Below, one piece after another: positions 41,112 through 48,758 of a stretch of 54,030 nucleotides of DNA (within the stretch, counting starts at the first letter, position 1; each line of letters opens with the position of its first letter). Location: NCBI RefSeq assembly GCF_014645315.1, contig NZ_BMLQ01000003.1, positions 1 to 54,030 on the forward strand. Direction: 5' to 3'. The notes below the pieces were generated by a model. That model was not told where the DNA came from, did not search any database, and worked only from the letters and a program-made list of their open reading frames with translations. The DNA comes from Citricoccus zhacaiensis (GTDB lineage: Bacteria; Actinomycetota; Actinomycetes; Actinomycetales; Micrococcaceae). Made by a program: the position numbers and the translations under genes.

Positions 41112-42494
41112 ATGTCACAGACCGAAGCCACTGAATCACTCGCCCAGGCCATCGAACGGACCGGAAACCCCGTCGAGTTCCTGCGCAACCAGGACTGGCC
41201 GTCCATCACCTTCCCCATCACCCCGGAGTTCACCAACTGGCGCGACGAACAGCGGGCCTGGCGGACCACCGTGGCGCTGATGGACCAGTCCCACCACATG
41301 ACCCAGCTGTTCCTGGGCGGGGCCGATCTCCTGCCGCTGCTGGCGTCCATCTCCCCGAACACGTTCGTCACCTTCCGCCCCGGGGTGGCCAAGCAGCTGA
41401 TCTCCGTGAACCAGGACGGCTACCTGATCGGGGACGGCATCCTGTTCTACCACTCCGAGGAGCGCGAGGGCCTGGTGCTCGTGGGGCACCACATCCTCAT
41501 CGACTGGGTGCGGTTCACCGTGGAGAAGGCGCAGGCCGCCGGCCGGGACGTGCACCACCGGCTGGACCCGAACTCGAACATGCGCTCCGGCCCGCCCACC
41601 CTCTACCGCTACGAACTCCAGGGCCCGGAGGCGGACCGGGTGATGGAGAAGGTGTTCGGCGGCCCCGTGCCGGAGGTCAAGTTCTTCCACATCGCCGAGG
41701 TGCAGATCGCCGGTCGCACGGTGAAGGCCCTGCGCCACGGGATGGCCGGCCAGCCCGGCTTCGAGTTCTACGGGCCCTGGGAGGACCATGAGGCCGTCCA
41801 CGCGGCCTTGGTGGAGGCCGGTCAGGAGTTCGGTCTCCACCTCGTCGGGGCCAAGGCCTATTCGAGCTCGCCCCTGGAATCCGGCTGGATCCCCACGCCG
41901 TTCCCCGCGATCTTCGGTGAGGACTTCGCCGAATACCGGCAGTGGCTGCCCGCGGCCCGGGCCGGGTCGATCGGCGGCTCTCTCCACTCCGAGAATGTGG
42001 AGGACTACTACGCCACGCCCTACGATTTCGGGCTGGGTCGCTCGGTGCGGTTCGACCACGACTTCCACGGCCGCGAGGCCCTGGAGCGGCATGCCGAGAA
42101 CCAGACCCGGCGCAAGGTCACACTGCTGTGGAACGCGGACGATGTGGCCGGCGTCGTGAGATCCCAGGTCGAGGAGGGGACCCCGGCCAAGTACCTGGAC
42201 TTCCCGAAGGCACGGTACGGCTTCTATCAGATGGACGAGGTGGTGCGGGGCTCGCAGCGGGTGGGCATCTCCACGGATGCCGGCTACGTGGCCTTCCCCC
42301 AGCTGTACATGTCCCTGGCCACCCTGGACGCGACCATCGCGGACGGCGAAGAGGTCGAAGTCGTCTGGGGCGAGGACCCGGTCTCCCGCAAGCCCCAGGT
42401 GGACCAGGGCCACCGGCAGGTGAGGATCCGCGCCACCGTGGCCCCGGCCCCCTATCAGGAGTACGCGCGGACCCGGTACCGGGACAACGGCTGA
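41112..42494 (+). CDS. LigM/DesA-like tetrahydrofolate-dependent aromatic O-demethylase
   Basis: A 460-residue protein of the GcvT/aminomethyltransferase fold. The start (TGNPVEFLRNQDW, PEFTNWRDEQRAWRTTVALM, DQSHHMTQLFLGG), the centre (TVKALRHGMAGQPGFEFYGP) and the later ESGWIPTPFPAIF and VEDYYATPYDFGLGRSVRFD follow Sphingobium LigM and DesA closely. Those move the methoxyl methyl group of vanillate, 3-O-methylgallate or syringate to tetrahydrofolate. Here it would convert vanillate to protocatechuate for the pca genes. The ATG at 41112 is preceded by GGGAGG. It ends 2 bp from the convergent PadR gene. No Rieske-type vanAB pair is in the window. Confidence 0.83.
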   Translation: MSQTEATESLAQAIERTGNPVEFLRNQDWPSITFPITPEFTNWRDEQRAWRTTVALMDQSHHMTQLFLGGADLLPLLASISPNTFVTFRPGVAKQLISVNQDGYLIGDGILFYHSEEREGLVLVGHHILIDWVRFTVEKAQAAGRDVHHRLDPNSNMRSGPPTLYRYELQGPEADRVMEKVFGGPVPEVKFFHIAEVQIAGRTVKALRHGMAGQPGFEFYGPWEDHEAVHAALVEAGQEFGLHLVGAKAYSSSPLESGWIPTPFPAIFGEDFAEYRQWLPAARAGSIGGSLHSENVEDYYATPYDFGLGRSVRFDHDFHGREALERHAENQTRRKVTLLWNADDVAGVVRSQVEEGTPAKYLDFPKARYGFYQMDEVVRGSQRVGISTDAGYVAFPQLYMSLATLDATIADGEEVEVVWGEDPVSRKPQVDQGHRQVRIRATVAPAPYQEYARTRYRDNG

Positions 42495-42496
42495 CG

Positions 42497-43123
42497 TTAG
42501 GCGTCCTGGGCGCTCAGGGCGCCCAGTTCGTCCTGCGCATCCAGGTCGTCCAACTCGTCCAGGAGCTTCAGCCCCCGCTCGGCCCAGGCGATCTCCACGT
42601 CCGCGCGGTCCACGAGTCCCTCGTAGGTGAACCTCTTGAAGGCAGTGGTGCGGCGGTGCTGGGAGGCGGGGACGGTCTCGAGCCGGCGGTTGAGGGTCTC
42701 CGAGGTGCCGGCGATGACCTCGTCGATCTGCTGCTGCCACTGCCCGCGGAGCTGCAGGATGTGCTCCCGGTAGGCCGCCAACTGGTCGCGGGCGCGGTCC
42801 GGGGTGGCGTATTCGAAGTAGGCAGCCCGCAGGTGCATGGGGTCTCGGTCCCGGGTCCACTGCAGGTCTGAGTCCATCCACTCGCCGAAGGCCACGCGGC
42901 CCTGCTCGGTGATGGTGTACTCGATCTTCCGTCCCTTGCGGCCCCAGGGGACCTCCTCGGACTCCAGGAGCCCGTCCTGCAGCATCCGGCGCAGCTCCGG
43001 GTAGATCTGGGAATCGGGGGCGTGCCACACGTTGCCCACGGAGGAGCCGAAGCGCTTGGCCAGGTCATAGCCGGTCATGGGCTCCACGGTGAGCAGGGCC
43101 AGCAGCGCATTGCGCAGGGACAT
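42497..43123 (-). CDS. PadR-family transcriptional regulator
   Basis: A 208-residue regulator. The N-terminal winged helix has LRNALLALLTVEPMTGYDLA, SQIYPELRRMLQDGLLESEE and the wing GRKGRKIEYTIT. The C-terminal half is the helical dimerisation domain (AYREHILQLRGQWQQQIDEV). PadR proteins often sense phenolic acids. It is convergent with the O-demethylase gene with a 2-bp gap, so that gene is a likely target. AGGAAGG lies upstream of the ATG. Its promoter contains CCTATG-CC-CATAGG, a possible autoregulatory site. Confidence 0.92.
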   Translation of the reverse strand: MSLRNALLALLTVEPMTGYDLAKRFGSSVGNVWHAPDSQIYPELRRMLQDGLLESEEVPWGRKGRKIEYTITEQGRVAFGEWMDSDLQWTRDRDPMHLRAAYFEYATPDRARDQLAAYREHILQLRGQWQQQIDEVIAGTSETLNRRLETVPASQHRRTTAFKRFTYEGLVDRADVEIAWAERGLKLLDELDDLDAQDELGALSAQDA

Positions 43124-43239
43124 GTGGTCATCCTTCCTGCCGGACGCCCGGCTGTGGTCTGCTGCCTCGGTCTACTGCCTTGGGCTGCTGCACCGGGCGA
43201 ATCGGTGATCCGCACCACTGTAACGGGCCGCGACGCATA

Positions 43240-43269
43240 TACCTATGCCCATAGGGCCTTTGGGTGCAA
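43240..43269 (-). promoter_or_regulatory. padR-like promoter with internal palindrome
   Basis: On the minus strand: TTGCAC (43264-43269), 18 bp, TAGGTA (43240-43245). The inverted repeat CCTATG-CC-CATAGG (43242-43255) lies between and over the boxes, fitting autorepression. Confidence 0.5.
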
Positions 43270-43270
43270 C

Positions 43271-43288
43271 GTGACGCTCGGGCGTCAC
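43271..43288. terminator. Short hairpin after the aminotransferase gene
   Basis: GTGACGC-TCGG-GCGTCAC, a 7-bp stem with a tetraloop, 41 bp past the aminotransferase stop (minus strand). Confidence 0.5.
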
Positions 43289-43329
43289 ACCGGTGGGACC
43301 GGGATCTCGGTGCGCTCCAGGGCTGCCGA

Positions 43330-44544
43330 TCACGGGGCGTCTGGCAGGGCCCCGTTGAGCACCGGCGCCAGCCGGCGGACGCCCTCGCGCAGCGTCTCCG
43401 GTGCCACGAAGGAGAACGCGAGCCGGAAGTGGGGGTGGGGGCCGGCGTCGGGGGTGAAGGCGCCGCCCGGGACGAACACGACTCCGGCCTCCGCCGCCGT
43501 GTGCATCAGGGGCAGCGTGTCCAGCCCGTCCGGCATCCGCGACCAGACGAAGAAGCCGCCGGCCGGCCGGGTCCAGGTCACGCGCGGGTCCAGGGACTGC
43601 TCCATCTCGTCCACCAGGGCGTCGCAGCGGCGGGCGTACTCGGCGGCGCAACGGGCCACGTGGGCCTGCCAGTCGAAGCGGGTGAGGAACGCCGTGGAGA
43701 GCATCTGGCTGAACACCGGCGGGCACACGAAGGCCGACTCCGCCGAGAGGTAGAACTCGCGCAGCAGCGCCGGCGGCACCAGCGCCCAGCCGATGCGGAC
43801 GCCGGGGGAGAAGATCTTGGAGACGGTGCCGAGGTAGATGACCTGGTCGCGGTGGGCGGCGGCGATCGGAGCCACGGGGCCGTCCTCGAAGCCGAGCTGG
43901 CCGTAGGCGTTGTCCTCCACGATGAGGACGTCCTCCTCGCGGCAGATCCGGGCGACCTCCTCGCGCCGCTCGGCTGGCATGAGCGCCCCGGAGGGGTTCG
44001 CGTAGGAGGGGATCGTGTAGAGGAAGGCGACCCGGCGCCCGGCGGCGCGCAACTCCCGCAGGGTGGTGCGCAACATCGCCGGGATCAGCCCCTCGTCATC
44101 CGTGGGGGTGGTCACGGCGTCCAGCTCCCACGTGTTGAAGGTGTTCAGGGCGCCCACGAACGTGGGGTCCTCCATCACGACGACGTCCCCCGGGTTCCCG
44201 AGCATGCGCGCCGCGGTGTCGATGGCCGCCTGGGAGCCCGGCGTGATGACCACGTGCTCCGGATCCGCCCTCGCGATCCCGTCCGCGGCCATCACGGAGC
44301 AGACCGCGTCCCGCAGTTCGGGGGTGCCCTGGCCGGCGCCATACTGCAGGCTGAGGTGGCCCTGCCGGGCGACGAGTTCCTCGGCGATGATGCCGAGGTC
44401 GGCCAAGGGCAGGTCGTCCAGCCAGGGGTTGCCCCCGGCCAGCGAGATGACCCCGGGGGTCATGGCGAGGTCGAAGACATCCCGCACCGCCGACTGCTTC
44501 ACGCCGCGTGCGCGGTCTGAAAGGAACGCTGAAGGGCCGGCCAT
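43330..44544 (-). CDS. PLP-dependent aminotransferase, fold type I (2-aminoadipate/MocR-like class)
   Basis: A 404-residue aminotransferase. GVISLAGGNPWLDDLPLADL, QYGAGQGTPELRDAV, SYANPSGALMPAERRE and the PLP-binding Lys in LGTVSKIFSPGVRIGW are typical of the class that includes LysN-type 2-aminoadipate transaminases and the catalytic half of MocR regulators. No helix-turn-helix domain is attached, so it is a stand-alone enzyme. The substrate cannot be told from sequence. It appears leaderless: TAGCAT lies 7 nt before the ATG. Confidence 0.9.
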   Translation of the reverse strand: MAGPSAFLSDRARGVKQSAVRDVFDLAMTPGVISLAGGNPWLDDLPLADLGIIAEELVARQGHLSLQYGAGQGTPELRDAVCSVMAADGIARADPEHVVITPGSQAAIDTAARMLGNPGDVVVMEDPTFVGALNTFNTWELDAVTTPTDDEGLIPAMLRTTLRELRAAGRRVAFLYTIPSYANPSGALMPAERREEVARICREEDVLIVEDNAYGQLGFEDGPVAPIAAAHRDQVIYLGTVSKIFSPGVRIGWALVPPALLREFYLSAESAFVCPPVFSQMLSTAFLTRFDWQAHVARCAAEYARRCDALVDEMEQSLDPRVTWTRPAGGFFVWSRMPDGLDTLPLMHTAAEAGVVFVPGGAFTPDAGPHPHFRLAFSFVAPETLREGVRRLAPVLNGALPDAP

Positions 44545-44551
44545 GAGGCCG

Positions 44552-44557
44552 ATGCTA
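44552..44557 (-). promoter_or_regulatory. -10 box of a leaderless promoter (aminotransferase)
   Basis: TAGCAT on the minus strand, 7 nt before the ATG at 44544. Confidence 0.5.
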
Positions 44558-44664
44558 ACAACGGGCCGAGTCGCGGCGGAAGGGGTGGCGGCAGGCCGGA
44601 GCGGGACTCGCGCCGTGCTGGATCAGCACAGGTTCAGCCCCGGAACAGCTCAGATCAGTCCCGA

Positions 44665-45432
44665 TCAGCCCTGAGCGCCGTTGAGTTGGTTGGGGTCGCC
44701 GATCTCATCCAGCTCGTCGGAATCGCCGGTCCCGTCCTCGGGCGCGGCACCCTCCGTGTCCTCCGTGCCGAGCGATCCCTCATCGGGCGCCGGCTCGCCC
44801 GCCGGAGTGGTGAACTCCTCGCCCAGCTCCAGCTCGGGCAGGCCGAGGATCTCCTCGATCCGGACGCCGTTCACCAAGATCTCCGCGTTCTCCACCCCGG
44901 CCGCCGCTGCCGCGGTGCGGTTGAGCTGAGCCCGGATGCGGAACGACTCGCACTGACTGCGGGTCACCACGTCCCCGGTCAGCTCCACCGTCACGGTGTC
45001 ACCCTCCACGCGGCTGGAGGAGTAGAGCAGGCCGTCCTCGGACGGGTCCAGGGAGTTGGTGATGGCCGGGTCGCCGTGGCTGTACTGCTCGTCGTCGATC
45101 AGGAAGCCGACCGCGGTACCCACCCGGTCCTCGGTCTTGACCGGCACGGACGAGGCGCGGACCAGCAGGTCCTGGCAGGCGACGTCCCGGCCCGTGGTCG
45201 CCGGGGGGAAGTCCCCGCTCAGCGCCACGAAGTACAGCGGCAGTTCCGCATAGCCGTTCGCGTTCGCCTCGGGGAGGGCCGTGCCGTCCTGGTCGGTCGG
45301 TGTCTCGTTGGAGGAAGGGAAGATCGAGCACCCGGCAAGCACGACGGCGGCCAGTGCGGCTGTCAGTCCCGCGGCGGTCCGGCGCAGGGCCGGGTGGCCG
45401 GACGCGTGGTCCGGTCGGCGTCGCGAGGTCAT
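44665..45432 (-). CDS. GerMN-domain-like lipoprotein
   Basis: A 255-residue predicted lipoprotein: signal ending LAAVVLAGC, then a GerMN-like domain. LPLYFVALSGD, DGLLYSSSRVEGDTVTVELT and AEILVNGVRIEEILG match the domain's strand-helix pattern (sporulation/germination M-like, also found in non-sporulating actinobacteria). The last ~50 residues are Glu/Asp/Gly/Pro-rich. CAGGAG precedes the ATG. A second protein with the same domain type is at 51028-51741. Molecular function is unknown. Confidence 0.72.
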   Translation of the reverse strand: MTSRRRPDHASGHPALRRTAAGLTAALAAVVLAGCSIFPSSNETPTDQDGTALPEANANGYAELPLYFVALSGDFPPATTGRDVACQDLLVRASSVPVKTEDRVGTAVGFLIDDEQYSHGDPAITNSLDPSEDGLLYSSSRVEGDTVTVELTGDVVTRSQCESFRIRAQLNRTAAAAAGVENAEILVNGVRIEEILGLPELELGEEFTTPAGEPAPDEGSLGTEDTEGAAPEDGTGDSDELDEIGDPNQLNGAQG

Positions 45433-45452
45433 GGAACTCCTGAACGGCAGGG

Positions 45453-45947
45453 TTACGGCGGGGAATCCTGACTATCGTACTCCGCCCTCCCCGCCTCGCC
45501 GCTGCCGCGTTGCCGCACCCACGCGAGGACGTCATCGGGGTGGATCCGCCGGTGCGTCCCCCGGTATGTCACCGGGATCTCGCCGCGGTCCGCCAGTTGA
45601 CGCAGGTAGGTGTTGGAGACCCCGGCCAGCCGTGCCGCCTGTGAGGTGTTCAGCCACCGGTCCTGCTCGGACACCGTCACCGCCGCGCCCGAGGCGAGCC
45701 GGCCGAGCAGCTCGAGCACCGCCGCGGTGGCCACCGGCCCGAGCCGCACCGTGGTGCCGTCCAACACCACGGTGGCGTCCGGCGTCGTGCTCGGCTGTCC
45801 GGCGGGTGCAGGGGAGCTGGCGGGCGCAGGGGTGCCGACCGCCGCGAGGCCGGGGAGGCCGCGGAGACCGGTTAAGGTCTTCCGCTCGGCCTCGTCGAGC
45901 GGCCCGACGGTCGAGCTGCGGGTGAGGATGGGGATCTCTTCGGCCAT
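45453..45947 (-). CDS. Helix-turn-helix (excisionase/MerR-like) DNA-binding protein
   Basis: A 164-residue protein. The C-terminal ~55 residues carry an excisionase-type HTH: WLNTSQAARLAGVSNTYLRQ, LADRGEIPVTYRGTHRRIHP, DDVLAWVRQ. The central part (VVLDGTTVRLGPVATAAVLE, LLGRLASGAAVTV) is found in small proteins of this type that resemble antitoxins. Pro/Ala-rich linkers separate the parts. The ATG at 45947 follows a TAGGGT box by 7 nt, so the mRNA is probably leaderless. No toxin-like partner is adjacent. Confidence 0.72.
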   Translation of the reverse strand: MAEEIPILTRSSTVGPLDEAERKTLTGLRGLPGLAAVGTPAPASSPAPAGQPSTTPDATVVLDGTTVRLGPVATAAVLELLGRLASGAAVTVSEQDRWLNTSQAARLAGVSNTYLRQLADRGEIPVTYRGTHRRIHPDDVLAWVRQRGSGEAGRAEYDSQDSPP

Positions 45948-45954
45948 GGGCCCA

Positions 45955-45960
45955 ACCCTA
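45955..45960 (-). promoter_or_regulatory. -10 box of a leaderless promoter (HTH gene)
   Basis: TAGGGT on the minus strand, 7 nt before the ATG at 45947. The divergent gene at 46006 has its own box 33 bp away. Confidence 0.5.
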
Positions 45961-45992
45961 GTCAGGCTTACCCGGGGCGTCCGGTGCGCGGG

Positions 45993-45998
45993 TAGGCT
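45993..45998 (+). promoter_or_regulatory. -10 box of a leaderless promoter (CitE-like gene)
   Basis: TAGGCT, 7 nt before the ATG at 46006. Confidence 0.55.
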
Positions 45999-46005
45999 GG
46001 GATCC

Positions 46006-46851
46006 ATGCCCTTGCGTAACCGTCGTGCCGCCGCCCTGCCCGCCAAGTTGAGCCGTTCCTGGCTGCTGGTGAACGCGGCGAAGCCGGAGGATTTCGCCCC
46101 GGGGCTCGCCTCCGAGGCGGACTCGGTGCTGTTCGACATGGAGGCCGCGGTCCCGGCCGATCAGAAGGACGCCGCGCGCGCCAACGTGGTGGAGGCTCTC
46201 AACGGCGGCATGTCCGCGTGGGTCAGGATCAACGGGATCGACACCGATGACTGGCAGCAGGACCTGGAGGCCCTGTCCGGAGCGGATGGGCTGCGCGGTG
46301 TCATGCTGGCCCTGGCGGAGGAGCCCGAGCAGGTCACGCTGACCGCCATGCGGCTGCGCGCCGGCACCCCGGTGATCGCCCTGATCGAGACGGCCGTCGG
46401 GCTGGACAACGCCACCGCCGTGGCCAAGGCCCCCGGGACGTTCCGCCTGGCCTTCGGCACCAATGACTTCCGCAAGGACACCGGCATCTCGGACGACCCG
46501 ATGGCCATGGCCTACGCGCGCTCGCGGCTGGTCATCGCCTCCCGCGTGGGCAAGCTGCCCGGCGCGATCGACGGCCCTCCCGGCGCGGCGGACAACAACG
46601 CCACGGTGGTCGAGTCCTCCCGCACCACCCAGTCCATGGGCATGACCGGGCGACTGTGCCTCAACCGCGAGCAGGTCGAATCCATCAACCTGGCCCTGTC
46701 CCCGTCCGAGGACGAGGTCTCCTGGGCCGTGGACATGCTGCAGGCGCACCAGGCCGGGGCCTCCGTGGGCGATGGCTCCTACCTGCCCCGCCTGGCCCGC
46801 GCGCAGAAGATCGCCGACCTGGCCGATTCCTACGGGCTCTGGAACGCCTGA
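46006..46851 (+). CDS. CoA-ester lyase, HpcH/HpaI-CitE family
   Basis: A 281-residue TIM-barrel lyase. [43 protein letters not shown] and [11 protein letters not shown] are the family blocks, with the metal-binding Glu and Asp present. Members cleave malyl-, citramalyl- or citryl-CoA-type substrates; the exact one is not clear. The start follows a TAGGCT box by 7 nt (leaderless). A CCGCACC/GGTGCGG hairpin (46899-46919) follows its stop. It lies upstream of pdxST but is probably a separate unit. Confidence 0.83.
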   Translation: MPLRNRRAAALPAKLSRSWLLVNAAKPEDFAPGLASEADSVLFDMEAAVPADQKDAARANVVEALNGGMSAWVRINGIDTDDWQQDLEALSGADGLRGVMLALAEEPEQVTLTAMRLRAGTPVIALIETAVGLDNATAVAKAPGTFRLAFGTNDFRKDTGISDDPMAMAYARSRLVIASRVGKLPGAIDGPPGAADNNATVVESSRTTQSMGMTGRLCLNREQVESINLALSPSEDEVSWAVDMLQAHQAGASVGDGSYLPRLARAQKIADLADSYGLWNA

Positions 46852-46898
46852 GACCTCAGTCGGGCGTCACGCTTCGTCACCGGCGAACACCGAACACG

Positions 46899-46934
46899 CC
46901 GCACCCGGTCCTGGTGCGGGTAGATTCTCTACCC
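46899..46934. promoter_or_regulatory. Hairpins between the CitE-like gene and pdxS
   Basis: CCGCACC/GGTGCGG (46899-46905/46913-46919) may end the upstream message. GGGTAG/CTACCC (46918-46923/46929-46934) contains TAGATT, a possible -10 box for pdxS. Confidence 0.4.
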
Positions 46935-46990
46935 GAGAGCACCGGTGTGATCCCCTCCACCCCGGCCGGCCGCACCCGCAAAGGAACACC

Positions 46991-47983
46991 ATGAACAACA
47001 CCCCTGAATCCACTGAGCCCACCGAGTCCGCCATCGGTTCCTACACCTCAGACGCCTCCACCCCGGCCCCGGGCTCCATCGCCGATTCCGGACAGGGCTC
47101 GCCCCGCACCGGCACCGCCCGGGTGAAGCGCGGCCTGGCGGACATGCTCAAGGGCGGCGTGATCATGGATGTGGTCACCGCCGAGCAGGCCAAGATCGCC
47201 GAGGACGCCGGCGCCGTGGCCGTCATGGCCCTCGAGCGCGTCCCCGCGGACATCCGCGCCCAGGGCGGTGTGGCCCGCATGTCCGATCCGGACCTGATCG
47301 ACGGGATCGTCGAGGCCGTCTCCATCCCGGTCATGGCCAAGGCCCGCATCGGCCACTTCGTGGAGGCCCAGGTCCTGGAGGCGCTCAAGGTGGACTACAT
47401 CGACGAGTCCGAGGTCCTCTCCCCGGCCGACTACATCAACCACATCGACAAGTGGGACTTCACCGTCCCCTTCGTCTGCGGCGCCACCAACCTCGGCGAG
47501 GCCCTGCGCCGCATCACCGAGGGCGCGGCCATGATCCGCTCCAAGGGCGAGGCCGGCACCGGGGACGTCTCCGAGGCCGTCAAGCACATCCGCACCATCC
47601 GCGGCGAGATCGCGAAGCTGTCCGCGCTGAGCAAGGACGAGCTGTACGTGGCCGCCAAGGAGCTCCAGGCGCCCTACGAGCTGGTGGCCGAGGTCGCCCG
47701 CGAGGGCAAGCTGCCCGTGGTGCTCTTCACCGCCGGCGGCGTGGCCACGCCCGCCGATGCCGCGCTGATGATGCAGCTCGGCGCGGACGGCGTCTTCGTG
47801 GGCTCGGGCATCTTCAAGTCTGGCAACCCCGCGGCCCGCGCCGCCGCGATCGTGCGCGCCACGGCCCAGTACAACGACGCCGGCGCGGTCGCCGAGGCCT
47901 CGCGCGGTCTCGGTGAGGCGATGGTCGGCATCAACGTCGGCGACCTGCCCGCCCCGCACCGCCTCGCCGACCGCGGTTGGTGA
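46991..47983 (+). CDS. pdxS: Pyridoxal 5'-phosphate synthase, PdxS subunit
   Basis: A 330-residue TIM barrel that makes PLP from ribose 5-phosphate, glyceraldehyde 3-phosphate and ammonia. Lys residues of both active sites are visible in [15 protein letters not shown] and [16 protein letters not shown]-type [10 protein letters not shown] and [16 protein letters not shown] are also intact. The first ~35 residues are an extra Ser/Thr/Pro-rich lead. AAAGGAAC precedes the ATG. PdxT follows and supplies ammonia. Confidence 0.97.
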   Translation: MNNTPESTEPTESAIGSYTSDASTPAPGSIADSGQGSPRTGTARVKRGLADMLKGGVIMDVVTAEQAKIAEDAGAVAVMALERVPADIRAQGGVARMSDPDLIDGIVEAVSIPVMAKARIGHFVEAQVLEALKVDYIDESEVLSPADYINHIDKWDFTVPFVCGATNLGEALRRITEGAAMIRSKGEAGTGDVSEAVKHIRTIRGEIAKLSALSKDELYVAAKELQAPYELVAEVAREGKLPVVLFTAGGVATPADAALMMQLGADGVFVGSGIFKSGNPAARAAAIVRATAQYNDAGAVAEASRGLGEAMVGINVGDLPAPHRLADRGW

Positions 47984-48032
47984 GCGCTCACCCTGCCGCG
48001 CGAGGCAGGACAGTGGGTCGGAGGATGCACCG

Positions 48033-48671
48033 GTGACGGGCGGGGACGGCACCGGGAGTCTCGTCGGGGTCTTCGCCCTCCAGGGGGACGTGGCCGAACA
48101 CGTGCGGGTGCTGACCGCGCTCGGCGCCCGGGTTCGCCCGGTGCGTTCGGCAGCCGATGTGGCCGGGCTGGACGGCCTGGTCATCCCCGGCGGAGAGTCC
48201 TCCGTGATGGACAAGCTCTCCCGGTTGCTCGGCGTGGCTTCGGCCGTCCGGCAGGCGATCAGGGAGGGCCTGCCCGTCTACGGCACGTGCGCCGGGATGA
48301 TCATGCTGGCCGAGACGATCGCCAACCCGATCGCGGGGCAGCAGAGTTTCGGCGGGCTGGACATCACCGTGCAGCGCAATGCCTTCGGCGGGCAGGTGGA
48401 GTCCTTCGAGACCGCCCTCGAGGTGCCGGAAGTCTCCGGGGACCCCGTGCACGCTGTCTTCATCAGGGCCCCCGCGGTGCTGCGCGCGGGACCGGACGTG
48501 CAGGTGCTGGCGAGCGTGCCGACGTCGCGACTGGAATCCGAACGGCCGGCAGAAGCCGGACCGGTCCCCGTGGCCGTGCTGCAGGAGAGCCTGCTGGCCA
48601 CGAGCTTCCACCCGGAGGTCACCGGCGACTGGTCCTTCCACCGCTACTTCCTGGAACACGTGATCCGCTGA
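48033..48671 (+). CDS. pdxT: Pyridoxal 5'-phosphate synthase, glutaminase subunit PdxT
   Basis: A 212-residue class I glutamine amidotransferase that releases ammonia for PdxS. The oxyanion/Glu loop is PGGESSVM, the catalytic Cys is in YGTCAGMIML, and the His/Glu pair is in TSFHPEVTGD. VGVFALQGDVAEHV is the usual start. The GTG at 48033 was chosen for GGAGG 8 nt before it and for placing the conserved start ~10 residues in. It lies 49 nt after pdxS and is likely co-transcribed. Confidence 0.95.
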   Translation: MTGGDGTGSLVGVFALQGDVAEHVRVLTALGARVRPVRSAADVAGLDGLVIPGGESSVMDKLSRLLGVASAVRQAIREGLPVYGTCAGMIMLAETIANPIAGQQSFGGLDITVQRNAFGGQVESFETALEVPEVSGDPVHAVFIRAPAVLRAGPDVQVLASVPTSRLESERPAEAGPVPVAVLQESLLATSFHPEVTGDWSFHRYFLEHVIR

Positions 48672-48690
48672 CCGGAGCCCGCCCTTCGAC

Positions 48691-48728
48691 GTCGGTTCAG
48701 TGTCGGTTCAGCGTCGGTCGGATAGAGT
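48691..48728 (+). promoter_or_regulatory. 11-bp direct repeats before the OafA-like gene
   Basis: GTCGGTTCAG at 48691 and 48702, then GTCGGTCG at 48713, repeat every 11 bp. TAGAGT (48723-48728) follows as a possible -10 box. An 11-bp direct-repeat array with GTTCA is reminiscent of PhoP-type response-regulator boxes. Confidence 0.5.
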
Positions 48729-48758
48729 ACTTCGCGTTCCAGCAGAGTCGGAGAAGTC

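Noticed and set aside
45453-45947. Toxin-antitoxin module at the HTH gene
   Set aside because: No small toxin-like reading frame is adjacent; the flanking genes are a lipoprotein and a lyase.
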